Source: an uncultured Candidatus Entotheonella sp.
GTDB taxonomy: Bacteria > Tectomicrobia > Entotheonellia > Entotheonellales > Entotheonellaceae
NCBI GenBank assembly: GCA_958295825.1
Contig: OY282375.1
Location: forward strand, 2,155,489-2,219,488
Length of the DNA: 64,000 nucleotides
Reading direction: 5' to 3'
Shown piece after piece: positions 43,734-50,958 of this stretch; the first letter of the stretch is position 1; each line of letters opens with the position of its first letter. A model generated the notes under the pieces. It was given only the letters and a program-made list of their open reading frames with translations. It was not told where the DNA came from and made no database searches. Made by a program: the position numbers and the translations under genes.

Positions 43734-44350
43734 TCATCGTAGCCAGGCGAGATCAGGCGGACGGTCGTGCATGAACGCCTCAAGGGCGTCGACCAACACC
43801 GAGAAGCTCGATTGCTCCAGTTGCCGACACGTCTGACGCAGCGACAGACTCCGCTGCACCCAGGCGTTGCCTTTGGCGCTCGCCGTACCCAAAGAACCCT
43901 GACGCCACAACACACCAAAGCGTAAGGCGCGCTCCGCCCGGTTGTTGGTCGGCTCAACTCCCGACTCATTGAGAAACACCCATAGCGAACCCAGCTCGCG
44001 CTGTAAGCGCCTCACCAGGCGACCCGTATCATCAGGGCGCAACTCATAACGCCGCACGAAACGGCACAAACGGGCATACCAAGCTTGCCACTGACCACCG
44101 CTTGGCGGCGCATGAGCCATCTGACACAATCGCTGAAGTTCCTTCAAGGCCACCTTGCCGCAATCAGCAAGGGCGGCTTGACGGCGCTGCGACAACTCCC
44201 GGGCACGACGCACGAGGTGCGCCAGACAGGTCTGACGACGGTTGCCCCAGCCTTGATACACCCCGTAGCCGTCGCTGACCAGGATGCCACGCCAATCCTT
44301 TATCAAAGACCCGAAGGCTTCCTGCGAGCGCTTGGCATGAATACGTGTAG
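43734..44350 (-). pseudogene. IS66-family transposase, C-terminal part
   Basis: About 205 codons beginning upstream of ATG 44306 (HAKRSQEAFGSLIKDWRG is in frame back to 44350). IS66 marks: VSDGYGVYQGWGNRRQTCLAHLVRRARE and EPTNNRAERALRFGVLWRQ, holding the last two acidic residues of the DDE triad. The N-terminus with the zinc finger and the accompanying TnpA/TnpB genes are absent; the frame is cut at about 44350 by the end repeats of the next element. Confidence 0.85.
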
Positions 44351-44354
44351 CGGC

Positions 44355-44472
44355 TTGAGATTATCGGGCACCGGACCTGAGATCATCGCCATTTTCGGCC
44401 CAGATTATTTGAGACTGTAATTTGGCTTCGGCCCACGTTAGTTGAGACGGACCCACCTTGCTGAGACTGAGA
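44355..44472. repeat. Cluster of six (T/C)TGAGA motifs, likely transposase-binding end
   Basis: TTGAGA or CTGAGA occurs at 44355, 44377, 44409, 44442, 44461 and 44467, several within longer similar units (TTGAGATTATCGGGC, CTGAGATCATCGCC, TTGAGACTGT, TTGAGACGGACC). It lies between the truncated IS66 gene and the ATPase/integrase pair and looks like the multi-site terminal region of that transposon. No matching right end is seen near 46600. Confidence 0.5.
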
Positions 44473-44500
44473 CCGAAGCCGTGCGAATGGAGGTCGCTTG

Positions 44501-45475
44501 TCACAGAGCCAGTCTGACGGCGCGCATCCGGTCAGCCAGTTCCCGCGTGCGACCGGCGTCGAGTTGACCGCTCAGGAAACGACGGATCTCGCTGGGCTTG
44601 GCGTGGAACGGGTCCGCCAGCACCTTGGGCGAATAGCCCTGGCGGGTAAGCCGCAGCTCCAGATCGTCGAAGTCGGGCGCCAGCGTGGCCGTCACGATCT
44701 CGGCGGTGACGGGTTTCTGGCCCGTCCGGAAACCGGCCTCGAAGGCCCGGTTGAGGGGCTCGGCGAACTGCGGCGGCGTGTTCAGGCGCATGGCCATCAC
44801 GTCCAGGGCCGCAGGCTCGATCAGGGCATCGACGTCGGTATCGGCCTCGCTACACTCGCCGAGCAGCCAGTCCAGGTAGCCGCGGGCGTCCTCGCCGAAA
44901 CCCTCGAAAGACAGGATGTCGGTGCGGTGTCCGATCTCCTCCATGCTCGGGCGCCGCAGGTCGTTTCGTAGCTTGGGATGTCCGATCAGGACCACCGACA
45001 GACTGCCGCCACCGCGGGCGATGACCTCCATCAGTCGCTTGAGCCCGTTCAGGGTTGTGCCGTGCAGGTCGTGAGCTTCGTCGATGAACAGGGCAACGGG
45101 CTTGCCGAAGCGCAGCACGAGCTTTCGCAGCTCACGCTCGCGTTTCTCGCCCTGGGAGGGAATCTTCACCTCCTTTTCGCGCGACAGGTCGTAGAACAGG
45201 GCGGCGATGAGGGTCGGCACGGTCGTGCGGTGGGTGTCGACCGATAGGCTTTCGGCCACCGTCACCTTGTTTTCGCTGGCGATCTCGTCCTGCAGGCGGT
45301 GCAGGAAAACGGTCTTGCCGACGCCGCTCGGGCCGGTGATGGCGATCAGGCGACCGGAGCCGAGTCCGGCGCGCACCGCCCGGCCGATCTGGCGGTGGTT
45401 CTCGGTCTCGTAGAATCCGGCACTGCGCCAGTCTTTCACCAGACCGTACTGCACCATGATTTCGGCGTTCAGCAC
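44501..45475 (-). CDS. ExeA/TniB-like AAA ATPase of a transposon
   Basis: AAA+ ATPase of 324 residues, intact. Walker A is ITGPSGVGKTVFLHRL (about residue 47) and Walker B VALFIDEAHDLHG (about 130), with the sensor region LSVVLIGHPKLRNDL. Such ATPases serve as target-selection partners for rve/Mu-type transposases. The start overlaps the end of the integrase frame by a few bases (45469-45475), so the pair was an operon. Because the partner integrase is broken, the element is probably immobile. Confidence 0.82.
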   Translation of the reverse strand: MLNAEIMVQYGLVKDWRSAGFYETENHRQIGRAVRAGLGSGRLIAITGPSGVGKTVFLHRLQDEIASENKVTVAESLSVDTHRTTVPTLIAALFYDLSREKEVKIPSQGEKRERELRKLVLRFGKPVALFIDEAHDLHGTTLNGLKRLMEVIARGGGSLSVVLIGHPKLRNDLRRPSMEEIGHRTDILSFEGFGEDARGYLDWLLGECSEADTDVDALIEPAALDVMAMRLNTPPQFAEPLNRAFEAGFRTGQKPVTAEIVTATLAPDFDDLELRLTRQGYSPKVLADPFHAKPSEIRRFLSGQLDAGRTRELADRMRAVRLAL

Positions 45476-46580
45476 GACGTGTTCTCCTTGTCTGCGGTGG
45501 ACCGCTTCAGCATGAACCGCTCCAGGACGGCGTGCTCGATGGCGGCCTTGTCGAGGGTGCGCTCCACGAGCGCGTTAATGAAAGCGAGGTCGCCTTCGGC
45601 CAGGCGCGCCAGCGGCCGGTGCAGCAGGTCGGAGACGCCGCGCAGGGCATCAAGCCGGCCGCCGTAGGTGAACTGGCCGTAGGGGTCAGGATCGACAAAC
45701 GGCTGCCCGCGCAGCGCTACCACGGCAGCGCGCGCCAGGCTGCCGTCCACACCGCTGAGCGCCGTCCTTGGCACCGACAGCTTGCTGGCCAGATCGCCGA
45801 TGCGGCCTAAGCGCTTCTGGCTTGCCGACATACGGCGCTTGCGGTAACGGTGCAAGGGGATGGGACCGCCACTCGGTCGGTAAGGGCCGAAGCGCCGTTG
45901 CCGGAACTCGACGAACGGTTCGTGGTCGAACAGTCCCCACCCCACCGTCACGGTCTCGCCCGCCAAGTCGGCATCCACGTCGTAGAAGGCGCCGTCCACC
46001 CGGATGCGGGCGTCAGCCGCCACCCGGCGGCGCTCGGGTTCGCGCGCGAAGGCGCAGAAACGCTCCCAGGAACACGTCTGCCGCAGGCCCTCGCCCGGCA
46101 GGTTCGCACCCAGTCTTCGATACGGCTGTGGGGCTCCCTGCGGTGCGGCTGGGCGTTGTAGCGGTCGATGAACCGTGACAGCCAGGCATGGGCCTCAGTC
46201 TCGGTTTCGGGCTTGTGAAAGTGATAGAGCGTCTCGTGGGCTTCCTTCACAGTGCGAAAGGGACGCTCCACCTTACCCTTCGCCCGGGCCGTTGGACGAC
46301 GGCCGTCGCGGCCGGTCGGCACGTGCGTCCTGACCCGCACGCCCAGGCGCCCCATGACGGTGTTGAAGACGCCGCTTTTGGTGATCGGAGCGTTGTCGAG
46401 ATACAGCGCCTCCGGGATGCCCTGCAGGGCCTGGCCAGCTTCGTCCTTGGGCGCCATGGCGTTGAACAGGAAGCCAGGCCGCTCTCGACGTCCTCGCCAT
46501 AGACGCAGCGGTATTCCTGGTAGGCGGCCGCCGCTGCGGTCATCGACGACAGAGAAGAGCATCGGCACCAGCAGGCCCTT
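45469..46580 (-). pseudogene. Mu/IS481-type DDE integrase with several frameshifts
   Basis: Pieces of one transposase lie in different frames. MLFSVVDDRSG (46568 frame) should be followed by AAYQEYRCVYGEDVESGL (another frame, near 46500), then the first frame resumes at FLFNAMAPKDEAG and runs through LYLDNAPITKSGVFN and AKGKVERPFRTVKEAHETLY to HSRIEDWV (rve catalytic core, Asp and Glu visible). Another shift near 46080 leads into ERFCAF, ADARIRVDGAFYDVDADLAGETVTV and the C-terminal Mu-type domain ending at 45469. The N-terminal 100 or more residues are missing. At least three frameshifts make it inactive. Confidence 0.8.
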
Positions 46581-46694
46581 GCGGTCGGGGTCGATCTGTC
46601 AGCGGCAGTGATAAAAGTCCCCCAAACGGCATTTCAAGGTGTCCCCTCAAGTAACTCGTGCAACCCTCTGGTTTCCCACAAACCGGAGGCCAGC

Positions 46695-46985
46695 ATGCTT
46701 ACTCAAGAGGACTACTGGATGATACAGGAGCTACACACCAAGGGGTCTACCAAGGCGACATTGCCAAGCGCCTCGGGAGTACATACCACAACGGTCAGAC
46801 GCGCCCTCAAGCGCGGCAGGCCGCCTTCCAGGACACGCCGCCGCGAAAGGTACGCCAAGCTCAAGCCCTACGTGGCAACCGTGGACAAGCTGCTCCGCGC
46901 CGGCGCCTTCAACGCCGTGGTCATCTTTCGCGAGCTCCAGGCTCTGGGATACGACGGCAAGATTCGTGTCTTGCGCGCCTACATC
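46695..46985 (+). pseudogene. IS21-family IstA-like transposase, N-terminal fragment
   Basis: MLTQEDYWMIQELHTKG starts at ATG 46695; the homologous continuation VYQGDIAKRLG lies one frame over, then VRRALKRGRPP and YAKLKPYVATVDKLLR and IFRELQALGYDGKIRVLRAY return to the first frame. This is the helix-turn-helix start of IstA. It is cut at about 46985 by the IS5-type sequence. Confidence 0.7.
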
Positions 46986-47506
46986 TTCCAAGCCCTGGCT
47001 GCCGAAAGCACCGCCACCAAGACGGTCATGATCGATAGCACCCATCTCAAAGCGCATCGCACCGCCGCCAGCTTGCTGAAAAAGGGGGGCTTTCGCGCTG
47101 CATCGGACGCACCCGGGGCGGGCTGAACTCGAAGCTCCACGCCGTCTGCGACGGCAAGCCCGTCGTGCTGCGGTTGACGGCGGGGCAGGTCAGCGACTAC
47201 TGCGGGGCTGATACGGTACTTGAGGCCCTACCGAAAGCCGCTGTCCTGATAGCCGACAAGGGTTATGACAGCGACGGGTTGCGCGAGGCCCTTGCCGAAC
47301 GTGGCGTCAAGTCCTGCATTCCGGGCCGCGCCAACCGTAAAGAGCCCATCATCTACGACACCGAGTTGTACAAGAGCCGTAACCTCATTGAGCGCCTGTT
47401 TGGCAGGTTCAAGGATTGGCGCCGCATCGCCACTCGTTACGACCGCTGTGCGCATACGTTCTTCAGTGCCATCTGCATAGCTGCCACGGTTAGTTTCTGG
47501 TTATGA
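46985..47506 (+). mobile_element. IS5-family transposase (IS427-like), 5'-truncated, with -1 frameshift at an A5G6 run
   Basis: Starting at LAAESTATKTVMIDSTHLKAH (first catalytic Asp) the first frame runs to an AAAAAGGGGGG run at about 47079-47089; a -1 shift there continues CIGRTRGGLNSKLHAVCDG to ADKGYDSDG (second Asp) and NLIERLFGRFKDWRRIATRY (Glu), ending at 47506. Two-frame transposases with A/G slippage sites are known in this group, so the shift may be programmed. The N-terminal 80 or so residues and left inverted repeat are missing, so it is likely a remnant. Confidence 0.8.
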
Positions 47507-47519
47507 GTCCTGAGCCTAG

Positions 47520-47825
47520 GGCCATGTGTTCGTCCGCTATGTATGCTTTCGCGTGTAAATAACGTAAATGCCTGACCGTGGTGCCTGGGACCCGCTCGCA
47601 TAGCCATGTTATTGCCCGGCCGTCCAGCGAACCGTCGATCACACTGTTTGGCGCCAGGTTGGTCAGCAGGTTAATTTGGACCGACCGTCGCCGAGAGCGC
47701 AACTTCGCAACCAACCGTTCAACCGGCTCCCGGGTAATAAACGGTGCAGCGATTATCGCCGATTCTCGAATTGAGCCGGCGAACTGGTCAAACGTGTCAA
47801 CCCACGGGTATTTGATTGACTGCAT
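47520..47825 (-). pseudogene. Phospholipase-D-like domain gene truncated by the IS5 element
   Basis: The minus-strand frame begins at 47825 and reads APFITREPVERLVAKL, VQINLLTNLAPNSV and RYLHAKAYIADEHMA, an N-terminal PLD-family domain with the HXK motif (His-Ala-Lys). It should continue with a GSANLT-type strand, but at about 47520 the reading frame enters IS sequence (LGSGLITRN and stop). PLD-like proteins of this kind occur in nuclease or phage-defence loci. The second HKD domain is gone. Confidence 0.6.
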
Positions 47826-48046
47826 CCCGTAACCTCGCTTGCCGGGTGGCTTTAAATCGTCAGTACATTCTGCTTGTTGCTGTAATCCTTCTTGTGCTCA
47901 GCGTGCCATCTCACGCCCAGGCGGGCGGTGTCGGCGTGACAAATGCGCCCGAAACGGGTTTCAAAATAGACGCTCAGAGGCTCTTTTCGACCATCCTGTC
48001 ACCCGCTAGGGCATCATTCCCGTGCCTGATTGCATCATTTGCGTGA
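47816..48046 (+). CDS. Doubtful short ORF with signal-peptide-like start
   Basis: From TTG 47816 a frame of 76 codons has a leader-like hydrophobic stretch (YILLVAVILLVLSVPSHAQA) followed by GGVGVTNAPETG, then loses character. It may be the 5' end of a lost exported protein. No ribosome site is clear and no family is recognised. The rest of the gap to 48232 holds palindromes only. Confidence 0.25.
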   Translation: MTASRNLACRVALNRQYILLVAVILLVLSVPSHAQAGGVGVTNAPETGFKIDAQRLFSTILSPARASFPCLIASFA

Positions 48047-48084
48047 CGGTGCCCTCCCGCCACCGACCCACCTGTGTTTCGCCG

Positions 48085-48174
48085 ACTCCCCCTCATGGGG
48101 GAGTGATTTTGCCGGGCTGCGCCTTTCCCTCGCTCCTGACGGGGGAGAGCCTGCCCCCGGACTTGATCCGGGGG
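48085..48174. repeat. Two palindromic repeats in a 400-base gap
   Basis: ACTCCCCC(48085-48092)-TCAT-GGGGGAGT(48097-48104) and CCCCCGGA(48154-48161)-5 base loop-TCCGGGGG(48167-48174) are perfect stems. They resemble dispersed extragenic palindromes; similar but not identical pairs lie at 5678-5737. Confidence 0.65.
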
Positions 48175-48232
48175 TTGGAATGAGGGGAAAGTCGCCAGCT
48201 GCGCTTATCCTGCCATTCACCCTTTTCTGAAG

Positions 48233-49279
48233 TTACCGCGGCATCAAGTACTTCTGAAACCATTCCAGCGCCGCGGAAGACGCCGCCGCCAAGTGCCGTC
48301 CGTAGATGCTGTAGTGCTGGCCGGGATAGGTCTTGTATGCGGCCTCGGCGTTTTGACGGATGATGTCGTAGACGGCGCGACCGTTGGCCATACGGTCGAA
48401 GAGTTCTTCCTCGGTAACGTCGATGATCAGGGTCGGGGCCCTCACTTCTCCCGCTTGGTCGATCGGGCGGTGATCCAGCATCTTCGCCAGATCCGGGGTT
48501 CCTTTCAGGTTGGGAATTTGATCGACGCCTTGTGGGATCGGATCGATCTTGCCGCGCGCTTTGTCGATGGCGCGCTGGCGGGCGAATCGTTTCGCTTCGG
48601 GGCTCCAACCGCCAACGCCTTGATAGCCCACTTGGCTGACGATGGCCGCGACCCGGTCGTCGCGGGCGCCAACATGGATGACGTGACCGCCCGAGTAACT
48701 CGTACCCCAGACGCCGATGCGGTCGCGGTCGATGCCGGGCTCGCCACTCAGGTATTCCAGCGCGCTGGTGATGTCGCGAATCTGGTCGTGGGGATCCACG
48801 ACCTCCCGGATAGCGCGTGCGCGGACGGTTACCTCGCCGCTGGCGTCGGGCTCCGGTTGCTCGCCGATGATGACGAGACGGCTATGGCTGTCGGCCCAGC
48901 CGCGGTAGTCAAAGGTCAGCACTACGAAGCCGGCGTCGGCGAATTTCGGCGCATAGGTGCTGTTGAGGTGATCGCGCGTGCCGCCCCAGCCATGGGTGAG
49001 GAGAACCGCGGGCGCGTCGCTACCCTCGCCGAAGCCGGCGGGTAGCCAAAGGTCACCGGCCATTCTGGTGCCGTCGCTCCAGATATGGATAGGGCGACGC
49101 TCAATGCCGTCCGCTGCGCCCAAACCCACCAAGACGGCGAGAACGACGATGGCCGCGAGCGCCGTGAACAGGCCGCGCGGAACACGTCTTAAGCAATTTT
49201 GCGTCAGTCTGTAGGTCGGATTAGCGATGCGTAATCCGACATTCCTCTGCTGAATTGCCCTGGCGGTCCAGTTGGTCAT
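48233..49279 (-). CDS. Membrane-anchored alpha/beta hydrolase (CocE/acyl-peptidase type)
   Basis: Protein of 348 residues. After ATG 49279 (GGGAGGAAAAT upstream) residues 10-25 are encoded by a palindromic repeat (see separate entry), then a hydrophobic helix (LFTALAAIVVLAVLVGLG) anchors or exports the protein. The hydrolase core has VLLTHGWGGTRDHLN (oxyanion loop), LTFDYRGWADS and the nucleophile elbow GVWGTSYSGGH (GXSXG), with the acid in PTLIIDVTEEELFDRM and the catalytic His near GQHYSIYG. Esterase, lipase or peptidase; substrate unknown. Confidence 0.85.
   Translation of the reverse strand: MTNWTARAIQQRNVGLRIANPTYRLTQNCLRRVPRGLFTALAAIVVLAVLVGLGAADGIERRPIHIWSDGTRMAGDLWLPAGFGEGSDAPAVLLTHGWGGTRDHLNSTYAPKFADAGFVVLTFDYRGWADSHSRLVIIGEQPEPDASGEVTVRARAIREVVDPHDQIRDITSALEYLSGEPGIDRDRIGVWGTSYSGGHVIHVGARDDRVAAIVSQVGYQGVGGWSPEAKRFARQRAIDKARGKIDPIPQGVDQIPNLKGTPDLAKMLDHRPIDQAGEVRAPTLIIDVTEEELFDRMANGRAVYDIIRQNAEAAYKTYPGQHYSIYGRHLAAASSAALEWFQKYLMPR
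49215..49240. repeat. REP-type palindrome embedded in the hydrolase coding sequence
   Basis: GTCGGATTA(49215-49223)-GCGATGCG-TAATCCGAC(49232-49240) is a perfect nine-base stem of a kind I know as a widespread extragenic palindrome (GTAGGTCGGATTAGCG...CGTAATCCGACA). It lies inside the N-terminal codons of the hydrolase gene without breaking the frame. Confidence 0.75.
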
Positions 49280-49394
49280 ATTTTCCTCCCATCATCTCTG
49301 CGTTACAGTCTCAATTCATCGCTCCGAGCAGGGCTTTATCGTATGCTGGACAGCAGGCAACAAACCAGGACGATTCGAGGCGGAAAGGTAACCC

Positions 49395-50213
49395 ATGGAA
49401 TTTGGACTACGAGGCAGGAAGGCGATTGTGACCGGCGGAAGCCGCGGTATTGGCAAGGCGATTGCGCTGGAACTGGCCCGTGAGGGCGTGGACGTGGCCA
49501 TCGTGGCGCGCGGCCAAGAGGAATTATCGGCGACGGCCGAGGAACTGGCAGCCGAAACGGGGCGCCGCGTCATTCCGCTTGTGACCGACGTGACCAGCCG
49601 CGAGCAGGTCGACCGCATGACGGATCAAGCTGCCGAGCAGCTTGGCGGCCTGCACATTCTGGTCAACAGCGGCGCCCTGCCCGGTGGCTCGCCCACGGCA
49701 GTCGGGCGCATCGACACGGTAGTCGACGAAGACCTGTTGCAGGATTTCAACGTCAAGTACCTCGGCGCCCTGCGCTGCTGCCGTGCCGCCATTCCCCACA
49801 TGAAGACCGCGGGCTGGGGACGCATCATCAACATCAGCGGCACCAACGCCCGCACGGCCGGCAACCTGAGTGGCGGCGCCCGCAACACCTCCCTGGTGCA
49901 TCTGACCCGCACCCTGGCGCTGCAACTCGGCCGCGACGGCATCACGGTCAATTGCATCCATCCCGGCATCACCCGCACCGAGCGAACCCCCGGCCTGCTG
50001 GCCGCCCGCGCCAAAGAGCTTGGCATTACCGCCGCTGAGGTAGAAGCCCGGGATTTCGCCGAGGGCGCTCCTCGCGGTAACGCCATCGGGCGTATGGTCG
50101 ACGCCTCGGAGATTGCCTGTCTAACCGTCTTCCTGGCCTCAGACAAAGCATGGGCCGTCACCGGTGAGCTCGTTGTTGCCAACGGCGGTACTGGGTTGGC
50201 GGTATATTACTGA
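49395..50213 (+). CDS. Atypical SDR lacking the Tyr-Lys catalytic pair (second copy of this type)
   Basis: SDR-fold protein of 272 residues. The cofactor loop is TGGSRGIGKAIALELA, then GLHILVNSGALPGG in place of NNAG. At the catalytic region it reads IINISGTNARTAGNLSGGARNTSLVHLTRTLALQ: aligning on the T/A-S/A-L after the Lys site gives Asn for Lys and Gly for Tyr, the same replacements as in the SDR at 33076 (33% or so similar by eye only). C-terminal VTGELVVANGGT replaces the usual DGG. ATG 49395 has AGGTAACCC upstream. Function unknown. Confidence 0.88.
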   Translation: MEFGLRGRKAIVTGGSRGIGKAIALELAREGVDVAIVARGQEELSATAEELAAETGRRVIPLVTDVTSREQVDRMTDQAAEQLGGLHILVNSGALPGGSPTAVGRIDTVVDEDLLQDFNVKYLGALRCCRAAIPHMKTAGWGRIINISGTNARTAGNLSGGARNTSLVHLTRTLALQLGRDGITVNCIHPGITRTERTPGLLAARAKELGITAAEVEARDFAEGAPRGNAIGRMVDASEIACLTVFLASDKAWAVTGELVVANGGTGLAVYY

Positions 50214-50276
50214 AAGCGGACGCGCTCGCTCGACGTATCACGACCCAGCGTCACTTGCACAGACGGAGAGAACGAC

Positions 50277-50867
50277 ATGGCCGACACGCCAATGAATCGA
50301 CCGCCAGCAAAATGGCCCGGCACGCAACCCATAGAGGTGACGGCTGAGGACTTGTGGAAGCGGCCTGATGACGGCTATCGCTACGAATTGGTGAAAGGAA
50401 AGCTTCGAAAGATGCTCCCCGCCGGATTCGAGCATGGTACCCGGGCGATGGACATTGGCTGGCGACTTGCGCAATACGTCAGCGAAAACCGACTGGGACG
50501 TGTGTTGGCTGCCGAAACGGGATTTAGAATCTCCCAAAATCCCGACACCGTGCGTGCACCTGATGTCGGTTTTGTGCGCCAGGCGTCCATCGACCAGCAG
50601 GGGATGCAGACAGGCTATTGGGACGGCGCCCCCGACCTCGCGGTCGAAATCATTTCTCCCAATGACACCTATACCGAAGTGGCCGAGAAAGTGGACGAAT
50701 GGTTGCGTGCCGGTTGTGCCATGGTCTGGGTTGCAAATCCGCGGCGAGAAATCGTTGAGGTTTACCGGCCTGCCGGCGGGCTTGTGGTTTTGAGCGGCGA
50801 TGACTTGCTTGAGGGCGGTGATGTCATTGCAGGGTTTCGGTGCCAGGTTCGTGATCTGTTTGTGTGA
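50277..50867 (+). CDS. Uma2-family (PD-(D/E)XK-like) protein
   Basis: Protein of 196 residues with the Uma2 layout: TAEDLWKRPDDGYRYELVKGKL, then VRAPDVGFVR (Asp), APDLAVEIISPNDTYTEVAEKVDEWLRAGCAMVWVANP with Glu and Lys of the nuclease-like site, ending SGDDLLEGGDVIAGF. No coiled-coil tail, unlike the copy at 19459. Family function is unknown. Convergent with hppA across a 12-base-stem hairpin. Confidence 0.9.
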   Translation: MADTPMNRPPAKWPGTQPIEVTAEDLWKRPDDGYRYELVKGKLRKMLPAGFEHGTRAMDIGWRLAQYVSENRLGRVLAAETGFRISQNPDTVRAPDVGFVRQASIDQQGMQTGYWDGAPDLAVEIISPNDTYTEVAEKVDEWLRAGCAMVWVANPRREIVEVYRPAGGLVVLSGDDLLEGGDVIAGFRCQVRDLFV

Positions 50868-50909
50868 AATGCGGGGGCATATGAGACTGACTTGAAGCCA
50901 CCTCCGAAC

Positions 50910-50941
50910 CGTAGAGGCGAAGAAGGTATTTCGCCTCTACG
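50910..50941. terminator. Perfect 12-base inverted repeat between convergent genes
   Basis: CGTAGAGGCGAA (50910-50921) and TTCGCCTCTACG (50930-50941) flank an eight-base loop, centred in the 91-base gap between uma2 (+) and hppA (-). No T tract follows, so it may be a bidirectional terminator or a dispersed palindrome used as one. Confidence 0.6.
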
Positions 50942-50958
50942 CGTGCTTGCAAACGTCG

